This document shows positions 6,117-14,343 of a stretch of 21,962 nucleotides of DNA, piece after piece. The position numbers were made by a program, and so were the translations under genes. The stretch's first letter is position 1, and every line of letters starts with the position of its first letter. The notes under the pieces are model-generated. The model was not told where the DNA came from and did no database searches. It worked only from the letters and a program-made list of their open reading frames with translations. The stretch comes from Phycisphaerales bacterium (GTDB taxonomy: Bacteria > Planctomycetota > Phycisphaerae > Sedimentisphaerales > Anaerohalosphaeraceae). The stretch lies in assembly GCA_011053245.1 (NCBI GenBank), contig DRGS01000189.1, positions 1 through 21,962 on the forward strand, written 5' to 3'.

Positions 6117-8066
6117 TCACGGTTTACTTTGGAAATCAGGGTTAATATGTAACTTTAAGATTCTTTTTACTTCATCTATTGCCAAGGGGTGCTTGTGTGC
6201 TTCGTGAGTTGTCGGGACCAATTTCTCTGACAATGTTATGTCCAAGTGTGAACTCTTGTACGGTACTATGCCATCAGAACTGCCGGGGCCATATTTACTG
6301 TTTCTAATTCCAATGATCGAATGGTAGAGGATAGATGTGTCAAGGGGGACAGTGGCTGTGGTTTTCACGAAATGCGATGAAGGTGAGAGCAGATCGATAG
6401 CGTTGGGGACCTCTTTGGCGAAGTCTTTGGGGTCGATAGCAAGCTCGTCTTTACTGAGGCTGAATATTGCGTCTCCAACATCGTTTACCAGGGAAGGTAG
6501 ACTTACAAAGCCTGATCCTAATTTCGCGAACCATTGGTCGGCTAAGTCACTGCCTCGATGGGGGGTGGCGAGAAAAATTACCCTTTTGACGAAGGGCAGT
6601 CTTTCAAAAAAATAAATATCTTTCAATAGCTTGCGTGTCTGTTCGTCAACGGATATCTCGTTAACAGGTTTGGCGAACACGCTGTCCCAGTAGATGTTCT
6701 CGCTGTTTTGAACCATCATTCGTGAGAGCAGGCCTCCCATGCTGTGGCCGAGGATTACCATGTTGTCAAAGTTGTTGTTGTCGGCTTGGGGGTTGTATTT
6801 TGCGCTAATATCCAGCAGTTCCTGACGAAGTAGCGATGCGGAGTACATTACAGGCAGTCCGGTTGGGTACCTAAAGAACCAGAACTGGAACCTGCTGCGA
6901 AGCTCCGGGTCGCCTTTTAGATCATTGAACATTTCTACCCATGTTTCCGGGGATGACATCAGGCCGTGGACCATGACGACGGGTATCTTGTCGGGTCGGT
7001 ATGGTTCGAGCATATACATCCCGGATTGGCTAAGGTATTCATCGCTTTTGAACATTCCTGCAAGATCCACTTTAGGGGGCTGCATCTTGGCGAGCATGAC
7101 TCCCAGAGGTGTGGAGAAGTCGGCTTCGAGAGGTACCTGGTGGCCGGCAATGTGTGCGGTATTGGTTAGTGATGGGTCGTAGAATCTGATGTGAGCCTTA
7201 CGGTGGATCTTGCCGTTTTTCTCTTCCCTCGGCTCAAAAAAAAGTATCGCGGTAACTGGATAGGCCATCCCTTTCCGTGGAGAGTATTTTCCGAAAGCGG
7301 CATGCTGCCTCGGTTCGTCAACAAAGCCGATGATTGGAGCGCCTAAGCCATGAGTGAGGTATTCGTTGCGGAAACCTTTTACGTGGATCTGGTTTGCCGG
7401 TCTAAAGAAATCGAAAATTTGCGGATCCCACACGCCGGGGCCGTTTGCTTTGACGGTAAATTCGTATGAGGTACCATAAAGATCAAAGTTGCTGGAACCT
7501 TGCCATGGTTTTTCATTTTTTTCGCGGATCTCTACCAGTCTTGAGACCGCCCGGTTATAGATATTGGCCATGAACCGGTAAGACGGTTTTAGGGTATTGA
7601 ACGATACGATCGCATCGGAAGCGAATAAATAATCATAAGCAGTTTCTGCGGCATTTATGTACATTGCTGCTGAGGTGTCTCTGTCGCTGTTGAAAGTTTT
7701 TTTGGCTTGGAGAAGTGAAAGCTCAGCGGTTGCTATCATTGCTTTGGCATCTTTTGTCTCTCTCGAAATTCGCAGGAGTTCCAAAATGACACTTTCCGGT
7801 TCCTTGCGGTATTTTTTATCGAGGAATTTCAGCCGCAGGTATTGTTGTGTGTCCTTGCCCGGTTTTGAAGAGTTCAACACGTTTTCAGTGCGCTGCCTGA
7901 AAAGTTTAATCGAACTTAACGGCTTGGCGGAATAGGGTTGGGCGCAACCACAAAAACTCAAAGCCAGGCCCATAAGCAGAATTGCGATACAAGGTATTTT
8001 GAGGTATGGCGACAAGTAAAGGTTCTTTTTTGTCTTCATTCTAAGCGTCTCTGCGTTATTATTCAT
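6117..8066 (-). CDS. lipoprotein alpha/beta hydrolase (PGAP1/lipase-like)
   Basis: The protein has 649 residues from the ATG at 8066, chosen because AGGAG lies 7 bases upstream; the open frame continues to 8120. Residues 24-41 form a signal ending in F-C-G-C, with Cys41 the likely lipidated residue. Residues 50-350 form a large N-terminal region rich in helices early on, with no family I recognise. The hydrolase core follows: V-V-M-V-H-G-L (H367-G368), nucleophile elbow G-H-S-M-G-G with Ser442, A-T-P-H-R-G near 500, S-S-D-G-I-V-P with Asp598, and T-H-E-A-H-K-H-P with the likely catalytic His at 624 or 626. This matches serine lipases/esterases of the PGAP1-like group. It is divergently transcribed from the porin gene and heads the minus-strand group, although 219 bases separate it from the next gene. 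Likely role: envelope-bound esterase, substrate unknown. Confidence 0.85.
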   Translation of the reverse strand: MNNNAETLRMKTKKNLYLSPYLKIPCIAILLMGLALSFCGCAQPYSAKPLSSIKLFRQRTENVLNSSKPGKDTQQYLRLKFLDKKYRKEPESVILELLRISRETKDAKAMIATAELSLLQAKKTFNSDRDTSAAMYINAAETAYDYLFASDAIVSFNTLKPSYRFMANIYNRAVSRLVEIREKNEKPWQGSSNFDLYGTSYEFTVKANGPGVWDPQIFDFFRPANQIHVKGFRNEYLTHGLGAPIIGFVDEPRQHAAFGKYSPRKGMAYPVTAILFFEPREEKNGKIHRKAHIRFYDPSLTNTAHIAGHQVPLEADFSTPLGVMLAKMQPPKVDLAGMFKSDEYLSQSGMYMLEPYRPDKIPVVMVHGLMSSPETWVEMFNDLKGDPELRSRFQFWFFRYPTGLPVMYSASLLRQELLDISAKYNPQADNNNFDNMVILGHSMGGLLSRMMVQNSENIYWDSVFAKPVNEISVDEQTRKLLKDIYFFERLPFVKRVIFLATPHRGSDLADQWFAKLGSGFVSLPSLVNDVGDAIFSLSKDELAIDPKDFAKEVPNAIDLLSPSSHFVKTTATVPLDTSILYHSIIGIRNSKYGPGSSDGIVPYKSSHLDITLSEKLVPTTHEAHKHPLAIDEVKRILKLHINPDFQSKP

Positions 8067-8127
8067 TGTCTCTCCTGTTAAAATAGGCAATCTTTTGGTC
8101 CAAAACGGGCATTCAAACATATTTTCA

Positions 8128-8174
8128 AATATCTGATATATCTATAAAAAACTAATTGAGCTTTACAATATCTG
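8128..8174. repeat. short direct repeats in the divergent control region
   Basis: AATATCTG occurs at 8128-8135 and 8167-8174, 39 bases apart, each followed by an AT-rich GAT-containing stretch. The second copy falls between the -35 and -10 boxes of the predicted porin promoter, as an operator would. The region is very AT-rich, so chance is a real alternative. Confidence 0.3.
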
Positions 8175-8184
8175 TGATTATACT
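8156..8184 (+). promoter_or_regulatory. predicted promoter of the porin-sulfatase operon
   Basis: TTGAGC (8156-8161) and TATACT (8179-8184) are spaced by exactly 17 bases. They lie in the 162-base gap between the divergent lipoprotein hydrolase and the porin. The start site would fall near 8191, about 38 bases before the porin ATG. Each box matches the sigma70 consensus at four to five of six positions. Confidence 0.55.
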
Positions 8185-8228
8185 TTAGAAACAGGGAAAT
8201 GGCAAAATACTTTCAAAAGGAATTCAAC

Positions 8229-9506
8229 ATGAAAAGATGTCCCGATCACACACGTTTAGCAGTGTTTGTTTTTCTTGTTTTTTTTCTCGTGCAGAATGTC
8301 ACAGGTGCTGAGGAGGACTTGTTTGACCGCTCCAAGCTTTCGGGCGATTGGTCAGGCAAACGGACGGAATTTATAGATGATGGTATTACAATCAATATCG
8401 ATGCCATACAGACAACGCAGGGTGTGCTGCATGGTGGTTTAGAAAAGGATTGGAAATACGGCGGTTCCGTTGATTATGAATTCAAATTCGATTTCCAAAA
8501 GATGGGGCTATGGCCGGGAGCATTTGTAGATGCCCGAGTCGAGCATCAATTCGGTGAATCTATAAACAGTGATACCGGGGCATTGCTTGGGGCAAATACA
8601 GACGGCATGTTCCCTTTGCCGGATTATAGAGAGTTGACATTATCAAAGCTTGTCTTTACCCAGTTTCTTTCTGAAACATTCGGTTTGTTCTTTGGCAAGA
8701 TAGACACCTTAGATGGTGACAATAACCACTTTGCAGGTGGTAGAGGCAAGGAAAATTTCATGAACTCGAATTTTATCTTTAATCCTGCTACTATTCGAAC
8801 TTTCCCATATTCAAGCCTTGGAGCTGGGATGCTGTTTCTGTTTCCACAGGATTACACTAATGACCCTGCGATCCTTTCTTTGACCGCAGTAGGTGCTAAC
8901 GGTCAGCCGAATACGGCCGGGTGGGATAATGATTTCGAAGATGGCACAAGTTATGGCGTTGAATATTCTCATCCTACAAACTTCTTTGGTCTTGGCGGTA
9001 AGCAATTGTTTGGTGCCACATATAGCAATAAAGATTACACTGCTATTGATCAGGACCCGAGAATTATTATTAGATCATTGCTTGGACTTGATACTTTGAA
9101 AAAAGAGGAAAGTTCCTGGGGCTTCTACTATAACTTCCATCAATATCTTTTTACGGAGGAAGATGACAGTTCGCAGGGTTATGGTATTTTCGGCAGGCTT
9201 GGCTTTGCTGACGACGAGACCAACATAATGGAAGATTTTTACAGTATAGGCTTAGGTGGTAAAGGCATTATAGACGGACGTGACAATGATACCTTTGGGG
9301 CAGGCTATTATCATGTCGGTCTTTCTGATAAACTTGGAACTATAATTTCGAATCGTTTTGGTGACACAGATGGTTTTGAGATTTTCTATAATATTGAAGT
9401 TTCAAAGTGGCTTCACATTACTCCTGACTTCCAGATCATTAACCCGAGCAGAGAAGCAAATCATACTGCTTACATCGCCGGTTGCAGGGTAAAAATAGAT
9501 TTCTAA
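8229..9506 (+). CDS. OprB-family carbohydrate-type porin
   Basis: The protein has 425 residues from ATG 8229, which has AAGGA 8 bases upstream; an in-frame ATG at 8199 has its purine tract too close. Residues 1-26 are a signal peptide ending near V-T-G-A. The mature protein starts with an OprB-type signature: L-S-G-D-W-S-G-K-R-T (about 38-47) and the D-A-I-Q-T-T-Q-G-V strand. The rest alternates polar and aromatic residues as in a beta-barrel and ends in K-I-D-F, a typical C-terminal Phe for outer-membrane assembly. OprB porins pass sugars and other small hydrophilic molecules; the natural substrate here is unknown. It is the first gene of the plus-strand group, 34 bases before the arylsulfatase, suggesting uptake of a sulfated compound or its product. 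Confidence 0.85.
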   Translation: MKRCPDHTRLAVFVFLVFFLVQNVTGAEEDLFDRSKLSGDWSGKRTEFIDDGITINIDAIQTTQGVLHGGLEKDWKYGGSVDYEFKFDFQKMGLWPGAFVDARVEHQFGESINSDTGALLGANTDGMFPLPDYRELTLSKLVFTQFLSETFGLFFGKIDTLDGDNNHFAGGRGKENFMNSNFIFNPATIRTFPYSSLGAGMLFLFPQDYTNDPAILSLTAVGANGQPNTAGWDNDFEDGTSYGVEYSHPTNFFGLGGKQLFGATYSNKDYTAIDQDPRIIIRSLLGLDTLKKEESSWGFYYNFHQYLFTEEDDSSQGYGIFGRLGFADDETNIMEDFYSIGLGGKGIIDGRDNDTFGAGYYHVGLSDKLGTIISNRFGDTDGFEIFYNIEVSKWLHITPDFQIINPSREANHTAYIAGCRVKIDF

Positions 9507-9540
9507 CTCATCAAAAGGAAAAACTAAAGGGAGAAAAAAA

Positions 9541-11868
9541 ATGAAAACTAAAAAACCGAATTCAATGTCACGGCGCAATTTTCTAAAGCAGACGACAAAA
9601 ATAACGGCTGCCGGTGTACTGGGCGGCTCATTGTTGACTGGTTTAGCACAAGCCAGTACTCAGAAATTCAAAGGCAAGATCGCCAAAAGGTATGAGGATT
9701 CGAAAGAATGGTGGCCGGAACCTGTTACACCGCCTAAAGGTGCACCGAATGTGATCATCTTCCTTCTGGATGATGTAGGCTTTGCTCAAGTTGGCTGTTT
9801 TGGAGGACTTATTGATACACCTAACATTGACAAGCTTGCTAAAAACGGTCTGCGGTATAACAACTTCCACACTACGGCCTTGTGCTCTCCTTCGCGAGCT
9901 GCCCTTATGGCCGGGCGCAATCCACACTCCATCGGATTAGGCTCTCATGCCTTGACTGCGATGGGGTTCCCCGGTTATAACGCCATAGTTCCTGAAACAG
10001 CAAAATCGGTAGCTAACTATTTGCAGGAGTCAGGCTATGTCAACTATGCACTTGGCAAGTGGGATCATACGCCGCTGTACGAAGTTTCGCAGGTAGGACC
10101 CTTTGATCGTTGGCCAAGTGGTGAGGGCTTCGATCATGCCTACACCTTCATGGCAGCCGATGTGCACCAGTTTATCCCGGTGATGTGGAACGATCATACA
10201 CCCGAACCTTATCATAAATCAGAACACCTTGACATCGATCTTGCCAATCGTGCAATTGAATGGCTCACGGGTCATAAATCGATCAAACCGGACTTGCCGT
10301 TCATGATGCTGTGGGCTTCGGGATCGATGCATTCTCCCCACCATGCACCGCGGGAGTATATTACCAAATACCGCGGTAAGTTCGATATGGGTTGGGACAA
10401 GGCCCGCGAGAAAATTCTTAAAAACCAGAAAAGGCTTGGCGTTGTTCCAAAGAACACCAAACTTACAGACAGGATCGACGAAATCCCGGCTTGGGATGAT
10501 CTCAACGAGGATCAAAAGAAACTATATGCGCGTCAGATGGAAGTTTTTGCCGCTCAGATGGAGCTTGTTGATAATGAGATCGGTCGAGTTGTCGAAAACC
10601 TGGAGCGGATCGGCGAACTGGACAACACCTTGATCTTTGTCACCGCAGACAATGGCGCCAGCGGCGAAGGTGGTTTATCCGGTACTTTTAATGAGACTTA
10701 TGTTTTGAACGGTCTCCAAACTCCATTTGATGCCAGCATGCGGCATTATCCCAATTGGGGTGATGCAACAACTTATCCGCATTACCATGCCGGTTGGGCA
10801 ATGGCAGGAAACACACCGTTCCGCTACTTCAAGCAATCTGAACATCGCGGCGGCCAGACAGACGCCATGGTAGTCCATTGGCCGAAAGGTATCAAAGCCA
10901 AGAACGAAATCCGCAAACAATATCACCATATCGCTGATGTGGCGCCGACGATACTCGAAGCCGTGGGCCTGGAGGTGCCCCAAGAATATCATGGCATAGA
11001 GCAGCAGCCGATGGATGGCAAGTCGATGATGTACTCCTTCAACGACGCCGATGCACCCAACGTAAAGGAACGCCAGTATTACGAGATGTTCGGTAACCGG
11101 GCGATCTGGGTGGACGGATGGAAAGCGGTGACGCTGCATGGCAGGCGGATGCCATGGATTGTCGGTTCTGTCACCCCATTTGAGGATGATGTGTGGGAAC
11201 TTTACCACGTGGCTGAGGACTTCTCGGAGAGCACCGACCTTGCTAAGAAGTATCCAAAAAAGCTTGAAGAGCTTAAAAAAATCTTTGAAGAGGAGGCCTG
11301 GAAATACAACGTCTACCCTCTCTACGACGACATGCTCAAGCGTCTGGCCGGGACGCAAGACATCTTGTTCGGCGACCAGAAGGAGTTTGTTTATTATGCA
11401 CCCGGTGCCTACCGTATTGCAGAGAAAGCTTCAGCTCCGGTTAAAAATCGCCCCCATACGATCACAACTGCCATTGATCTTAAAGGTTATGAAGAGGGCG
11501 TGATCTGCTGTGTAGGAGGCATGACGGGGGGCTTCACTATGTTCATTAAAGGCGGCCGTCTATATTATGATTACAACTATCTGGATGGTGTTTATTACAC
11601 GCTGGCTTCACCCAAATTGCCTCAAGGTCCGACAGAATTGAAATTCAACTTCATAAAGACCAAAGAATTTGGTGGGACAGGCGAACTTTATGTCAATGGC
11701 AAAAAGGTGGACACTGTTGATATGCCTAATATGCATATAAGTACTTATTCGCTGGCGGAAACTTTTGATGTTGGTCGTGATACAGGTACACAGGTATCGA
11801 AACTCTATAGTGATCCCTTCAAGTTCAAAGGAGCTCTCGACAAGGTTATCATCAAATTGAACGATTAG
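9541..11868 (+). CDS. Tat-exported arylsulfatase (S1 sulfatase, PAS/AtsA-like) with C-terminal LamG-like domain
   Basis: The protein has 775 residues with a GGGAG ribosome binding site. The Tat signal S-R-R-N-F-L-K (10-16) precedes a hydrophobic stretch ending near A-Q-A-S (36-39). Sulfatase core: metal ligands D77-D78 (L-L-D-D-V-G), FGly motif C115-S-P-S-R119 (Cys type), G-K-W at 172-174, H264 in S-M-H-S-P-H, D370-N371 and K431. Overall order and length follow the AtsA branch. The residue after G-K-W is Asp175 (then His176), whereas in P. aeruginosa AtsA it is a catalytic His. Residues about 640-775 form a beta-rich, concanavalin/LamG-like domain that may bind sugar. It should hydrolyse sulfate esters in the periplasm after cytoplasmic conversion of Cys115 to formylglycine. 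No maturase gene is in the window. It lies between the porin and lipoprotein genes. Confidence 0.92.
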   Translation: MKTKKPNSMSRRNFLKQTTKITAAGVLGGSLLTGLAQASTQKFKGKIAKRYEDSKEWWPEPVTPPKGAPNVIIFLLDDVGFAQVGCFGGLIDTPNIDKLAKNGLRYNNFHTTALCSPSRAALMAGRNPHSIGLGSHALTAMGFPGYNAIVPETAKSVANYLQESGYVNYALGKWDHTPLYEVSQVGPFDRWPSGEGFDHAYTFMAADVHQFIPVMWNDHTPEPYHKSEHLDIDLANRAIEWLTGHKSIKPDLPFMMLWASGSMHSPHHAPREYITKYRGKFDMGWDKAREKILKNQKRLGVVPKNTKLTDRIDEIPAWDDLNEDQKKLYARQMEVFAAQMELVDNEIGRVVENLERIGELDNTLIFVTADNGASGEGGLSGTFNETYVLNGLQTPFDASMRHYPNWGDATTYPHYHAGWAMAGNTPFRYFKQSEHRGGQTDAMVVHWPKGIKAKNEIRKQYHHIADVAPTILEAVGLEVPQEYHGIEQQPMDGKSMMYSFNDADAPNVKERQYYEMFGNRAIWVDGWKAVTLHGRRMPWIVGSVTPFEDDVWELYHVAEDFSESTDLAKKYPKKLEELKKIFEEEAWKYNVYPLYDDMLKRLAGTQDILFGDQKEFVYYAPGAYRIAEKASAPVKNRPHTITTAIDLKGYEEGVICCVGGMTGGFTMFIKGGRLYYDYNYLDGVYYTLASPKLPQGPTELKFNFIKTKEFGGTGELYVNGKKVDTVDMPNMHISTYSLAETFDVGRDTGTQVSKLYSDPFKFKGALDKVIIKLND

Positions 11869-11885
11869 AAGAAAAGGAAACAACA

Positions 11886-11996
11886 ATGAAATCAATCAGA
11901 TACGCGATCTGCTGCTTTGTGGCACTGTCTCTGCTGATCGTAGGGTACACTGACAAAAAAAAGAAAAGGCTTGCTTATAGAAACGATAGTGGATAG
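11886..11996 (+). CDS. 36-residue peptide, apparently a lipoprotein leader with mutated lipobox
   Basis: This short ORF starts 17 bases after the sulfatase stop, with AAAAGGAA 8-9 bases before its ATG. Residues 1-20 are a normal signal peptide (basic start, then a hydrophobic core from A7 to V19). It ends in L-I-V-G-Y-T-D where a lipobox would read L-x-G-C; one base change (TGC to TAC) would explain the Tyr21. A run of eight A follows (encoding Lys), then 10 residues to the stop. It may be a real small secreted peptide, but it looks more like the remains of a truncated lipoprotein gene. I do not recognise a family. Confidence 0.45.
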   Translation: MKSIRYAICCFVALSLLIVGYTDKKKKRLAYRNDSG

Positions 11997-12068
11997 AATT
12001 CTTTGGTATAAAGTAGAGTAAAAATAGCTCTGTTAATGCATTTGGTAATATAATTAAGGAGTTAGAAA

Positions 12069-12671
12069 ATGAAGAGAACAAGTGTAATTATGATCGGTGT
12101 TGCAGTTACAATGTTATTTTGTGGTTGTCAGGAAAAGCAAAAATCAATAGGCTTTTTGAGTGATTATTCAAAGCTTGAGCGAATTACGGACCAGACACTT
12201 CGCTATCTACCGAGCAGGTCACTTAGAGATTATTCCAGCTTTATCATTGATCCCGTGACCGTGAAATTCTACAGTCAATCAACTATCAATAAAGTAAGTT
12301 CCCAGGATAAGGACCATCTGAGCCAGTATATGTATTCTGAAATAAGGAGGGTTATCTATGGCAGGTATAAATACGCCTGGAAACCGGGACCGGGAGTGGC
12401 TAGAGTTCGGATAGCAATTACAGATGTAAAAGAGTCTAAGACCATGCAGAATCTGATGCCAATAACTAAAATGGCAGGTACCGGGTTGGGTGGAGCATCC
12501 ATAGAAGCTGAAATTGTCGATTCGCAGACCGGCAAGCAGATAGCGGCCATCATTGAAACACAGTCCGGCAACAGGATGTCATTTGACGGTCTGTCCAAGT
12601 GGGGCGATACCGAGACCGTAATGAAAGACTGGGCCAAGAGGTTCCGTCAGAGACTTGATGAGGCAAATTAA
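12069..12671 (+). CDS. DUF3313-like lipoprotein
   Basis: The protein has 200 residues with a strong AAGGAG ribosome binding site. The lipoprotein signal ends in L-F-C-G-C with Cys20 lipidated. The mature start S-I-G-F-L-S-D-Y-S-K-L (26-36), the Y-x-x-F-I-I-D-P-V block near 55-63, and the later P-G-P-G-V-A-R-V-R-I-A-I-T-D (106-119) resemble the DUF3313 layout. Members are envelope lipoproteins of unknown function. It follows the sulfatase and the small peptide, and is separated by 38 bases from the next gene, so it is probably in the same transcript. DUF3313- and DUF4136-like lipoproteins flank the porin-sulfatase pair on opposite strands. Confidence 0.72.
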   Translation: MKRTSVIMIGVAVTMLFCGCQEKQKSIGFLSDYSKLERITDQTLRYLPSRSLRDYSSFIIDPVTVKFYSQSTINKVSSQDKDHLSQYMYSEIRRVIYGRYKYAWKPGPGVARVRIAITDVKESKTMQNLMPITKMAGTGLGGASIEAEIVDSQTGKQIAAIIETQSGNRMSFDGLSKWGDTETVMKDWAKRFRQRLDEAN

Positions 12672-12709
12672 TTTTATTATTTGCAAAACTTATTACAGGA
12701 GAAGTAGGC

Positions 12710-13579
12710 ATGATCAACAGAACAATTGTACTTATGGGTGTTATGTTTTTTGCAGCGACATGTTTTGGTGCTGAAACAAGCAAGGTAAAGACCGAGCCAA
12801 AAGTTGAGGATAGCAAGCAGGTGGAAATAGTTCCAACCTTGCCTGAAAAGAATAGTACAGAATACTGGGTCGTTCGCTCTCAGGCAATGACAGAGTTTAT
12901 TCCGTTTCTTAGTAAGAAACGGACTGAGATCAAGAAGATACGTCTATTGCTTGCGGACTATCTGCTCAAAATTGACAAAGCGGATGATTTTGCCGCCCGC
13001 AAGATGCCCGTTGTCTATAATGCCGAATTATATGCCGACATTCTTCGGATCAAGGACTCTTTCGTAGCAATGAATATGGAAATTCCGAAGGAACGTCCTT
13101 CCTGGGACGCTCTCGTCGAAATCGTCATGCAGCATATTCTTTTCGAGGGATATATGCCAACAGATATTGAAGAAGGACCGGAAGTCGAACAATATATAGC
13201 TCTCTGTAAGAAAAAAGAAGAGTACGGGAACAAGGTGCGTAATGATGCGAGGTCTATCCTTGATCAAACTGCAAAAATGTGGGTCTATTTGGATCAAAAC
13301 AAGAAACTGGATGAATTTAAAGCTTGGGTAGCGGATTTAATATTGGGAAAGAAAGCGGCAAAAGCCAAAGAAAAGGCCATGTATGTCGAAAGACGGGGTC
13401 AAGAAGCTCGTGCTCGCGCCGCTAGCAAAAAACAGCGGGAATTTGACGACGCCGAAGGTCGCGCGGAATTCAGATCCAGTCGCAGAAGCCGATCCTATGG
13501 TTCCCGGCAGGACAGATTGCGTTACAGGCAGACCCGACTGGACGATCGCTTCACAAACTCCCGAGCCTATTACTATTGA
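12710..13579 (+). CDS. secreted protein of unknown function with Arg/Tyr-rich C-terminus
   Basis: The protein has 289 residues with ACAGGAG upstream of the ATG. Residues 1-21 are a signal peptide (C-F-G-A end). The middle (about 50-215) is predicted helical from its composition, with many charged residues and a run of Lys/Glu pairs; I recognise no domain. From about 210 it becomes a long basic helix rich in Lys, Ala and Arg. The last 45 residues are Arg/Ser/Tyr-rich (S-S-R-R-S-R-S-Y-G-S-R) and end in R-A-Y-Y-Y, a probable disordered, positively charged tail. Such a tail could bind acidic or sulfated polysaccharide, but that is a guess. It is the last gene of the plus-strand group and faces the potassium channel gene 39 bases away, with no clear terminator between them. 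Confidence 0.75.
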   Translation: MINRTIVLMGVMFFAATCFGAETSKVKTEPKVEDSKQVEIVPTLPEKNSTEYWVVRSQAMTEFIPFLSKKRTEIKKIRLLLADYLLKIDKADDFAARKMPVVYNAELYADILRIKDSFVAMNMEIPKERPSWDALVEIVMQHILFEGYMPTDIEEGPEVEQYIALCKKKEEYGNKVRNDARSILDQTAKMWVYLDQNKKLDEFKAWVADLILGKKAAKAKEKAMYVERRGQEARARAASKKQREFDDAEGRAEFRSSRRSRSYGSRQDRLRYRQTRLDDRFTNSRAYYY

Positions 13580-13618
13580 TCTTGTCGAGTAAGTAAGGAA
13601 GCCAAGTGCCATTATTCT

Positions 13619-14290
13619 TTATGATTGAGGCTTGTTTTCCTGGAGTTTTTGAGCGATGCTCAGGCCGATAAGCTGGGCAATGAATATGGCAATGTATATC
13701 TGGCCGGTGAAGGCCTCCATTATTGCCATGATTTTTGCACAACTGATCGTTGGGGTTATGTCGCCATAACCTAAGGTTGTAAGAGTTGTGAAACTGAAAT
13801 AGAAATAATCAGTTTTGTCATTGATGACGGTAAGGGCACCGGGATGTATAATATTTAAGATCATATAGAGGGCCGACCAGAACAAACCTATAAGAAAATA
13901 AACGCTGATACCTCCTTTGACAGTGTCTGAAGTTATCACTTTCCGGGAGGATATTTTTCTTATCAGGACAACAATAGTAAAAAGAAAGTATATTGCGTAG
14001 AGAGCAAGTAAGCAAAGAAGGATGTTTTCAAACTGTGGTACAAGTTGGTAACTGGCAATAATATTAAGAATAAAAGCAAGCAGGCCAATCATTATGATAG
14101 CCATGAATCGTTTCAACGTCAGAGCAACGTATAAAGCCGGTGTTATTGCCAGAAGCAACAACATTGATGTTAGTGGAAAATCGGTCTTTGTGAGTTGAAG
14201 AAAAGGAAAAGCCAGAACTATGAGAATTTCAACGGCAAGGAGGTAATTGTATTTATTGTTCAATATTTTTTGCCAGTCTAAAAGTTTCAT
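13619..14290 (-). CDS. six-TM potassium channel family protein (Ion_trans_2)
   Basis: The protein has 223 residues from the ATG at 14290. An upstream ATG at 14332 would add 14 residues but leave only 11 bases to the divergent efflux gene, and neither start has a clear ribosome binding site. Hydrophobic segments lie at about 14-33, 40-58, 62-81, 89-109 and 124-147, followed by the pore loop and a last segment at about 186-212. The selectivity filter T-L-G-Y-G-D (172-177) is the classic K+ channel signature. No Arg-rich voltage sensor and no cytoplasmic RCK domain are visible, so it is a small ungated or simply gated channel of the inner membrane. It is transcribed alone and divergently from the RND operon. 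Confidence 0.85.
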   Translation of the reverse strand: MKLLDWQKILNNKYNYLLAVEILIVLAFPFLQLTKTDFPLTSMLLLLAITPALYVALTLKRFMAIIMIGLLAFILNIIASYQLVPQFENILLCLLALYAIYFLFTIVVLIRKISSRKVITSDTVKGGISVYFLIGLFWSALYMILNIIHPGALTVINDKTDYFYFSFTTLTTLGYGDITPTISCAKIMAIMEAFTGQIYIAIFIAQLIGLSIAQKLQENKPQS

Positions 14291-14343
14291 GAGTATTACT
14301 GTAACATCTTGAAAGACAATGTCAACGACCATGGGGACATAAA

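Noticed and set aside
8067..8120. Longer start for the lipoprotein hydrolase at 8120
   Set aside because: The AGGAG before 8066 and the position of the signal peptide favour the shorter form.
12049..12054. Perfect TATAAT before the DUF3313-like gene
   Set aside because: A start site about 7 bases downstream would fall at or past the AAGGAG ribosome binding site, and no -35 box is found at 16-18 bases, so it is probably chance.
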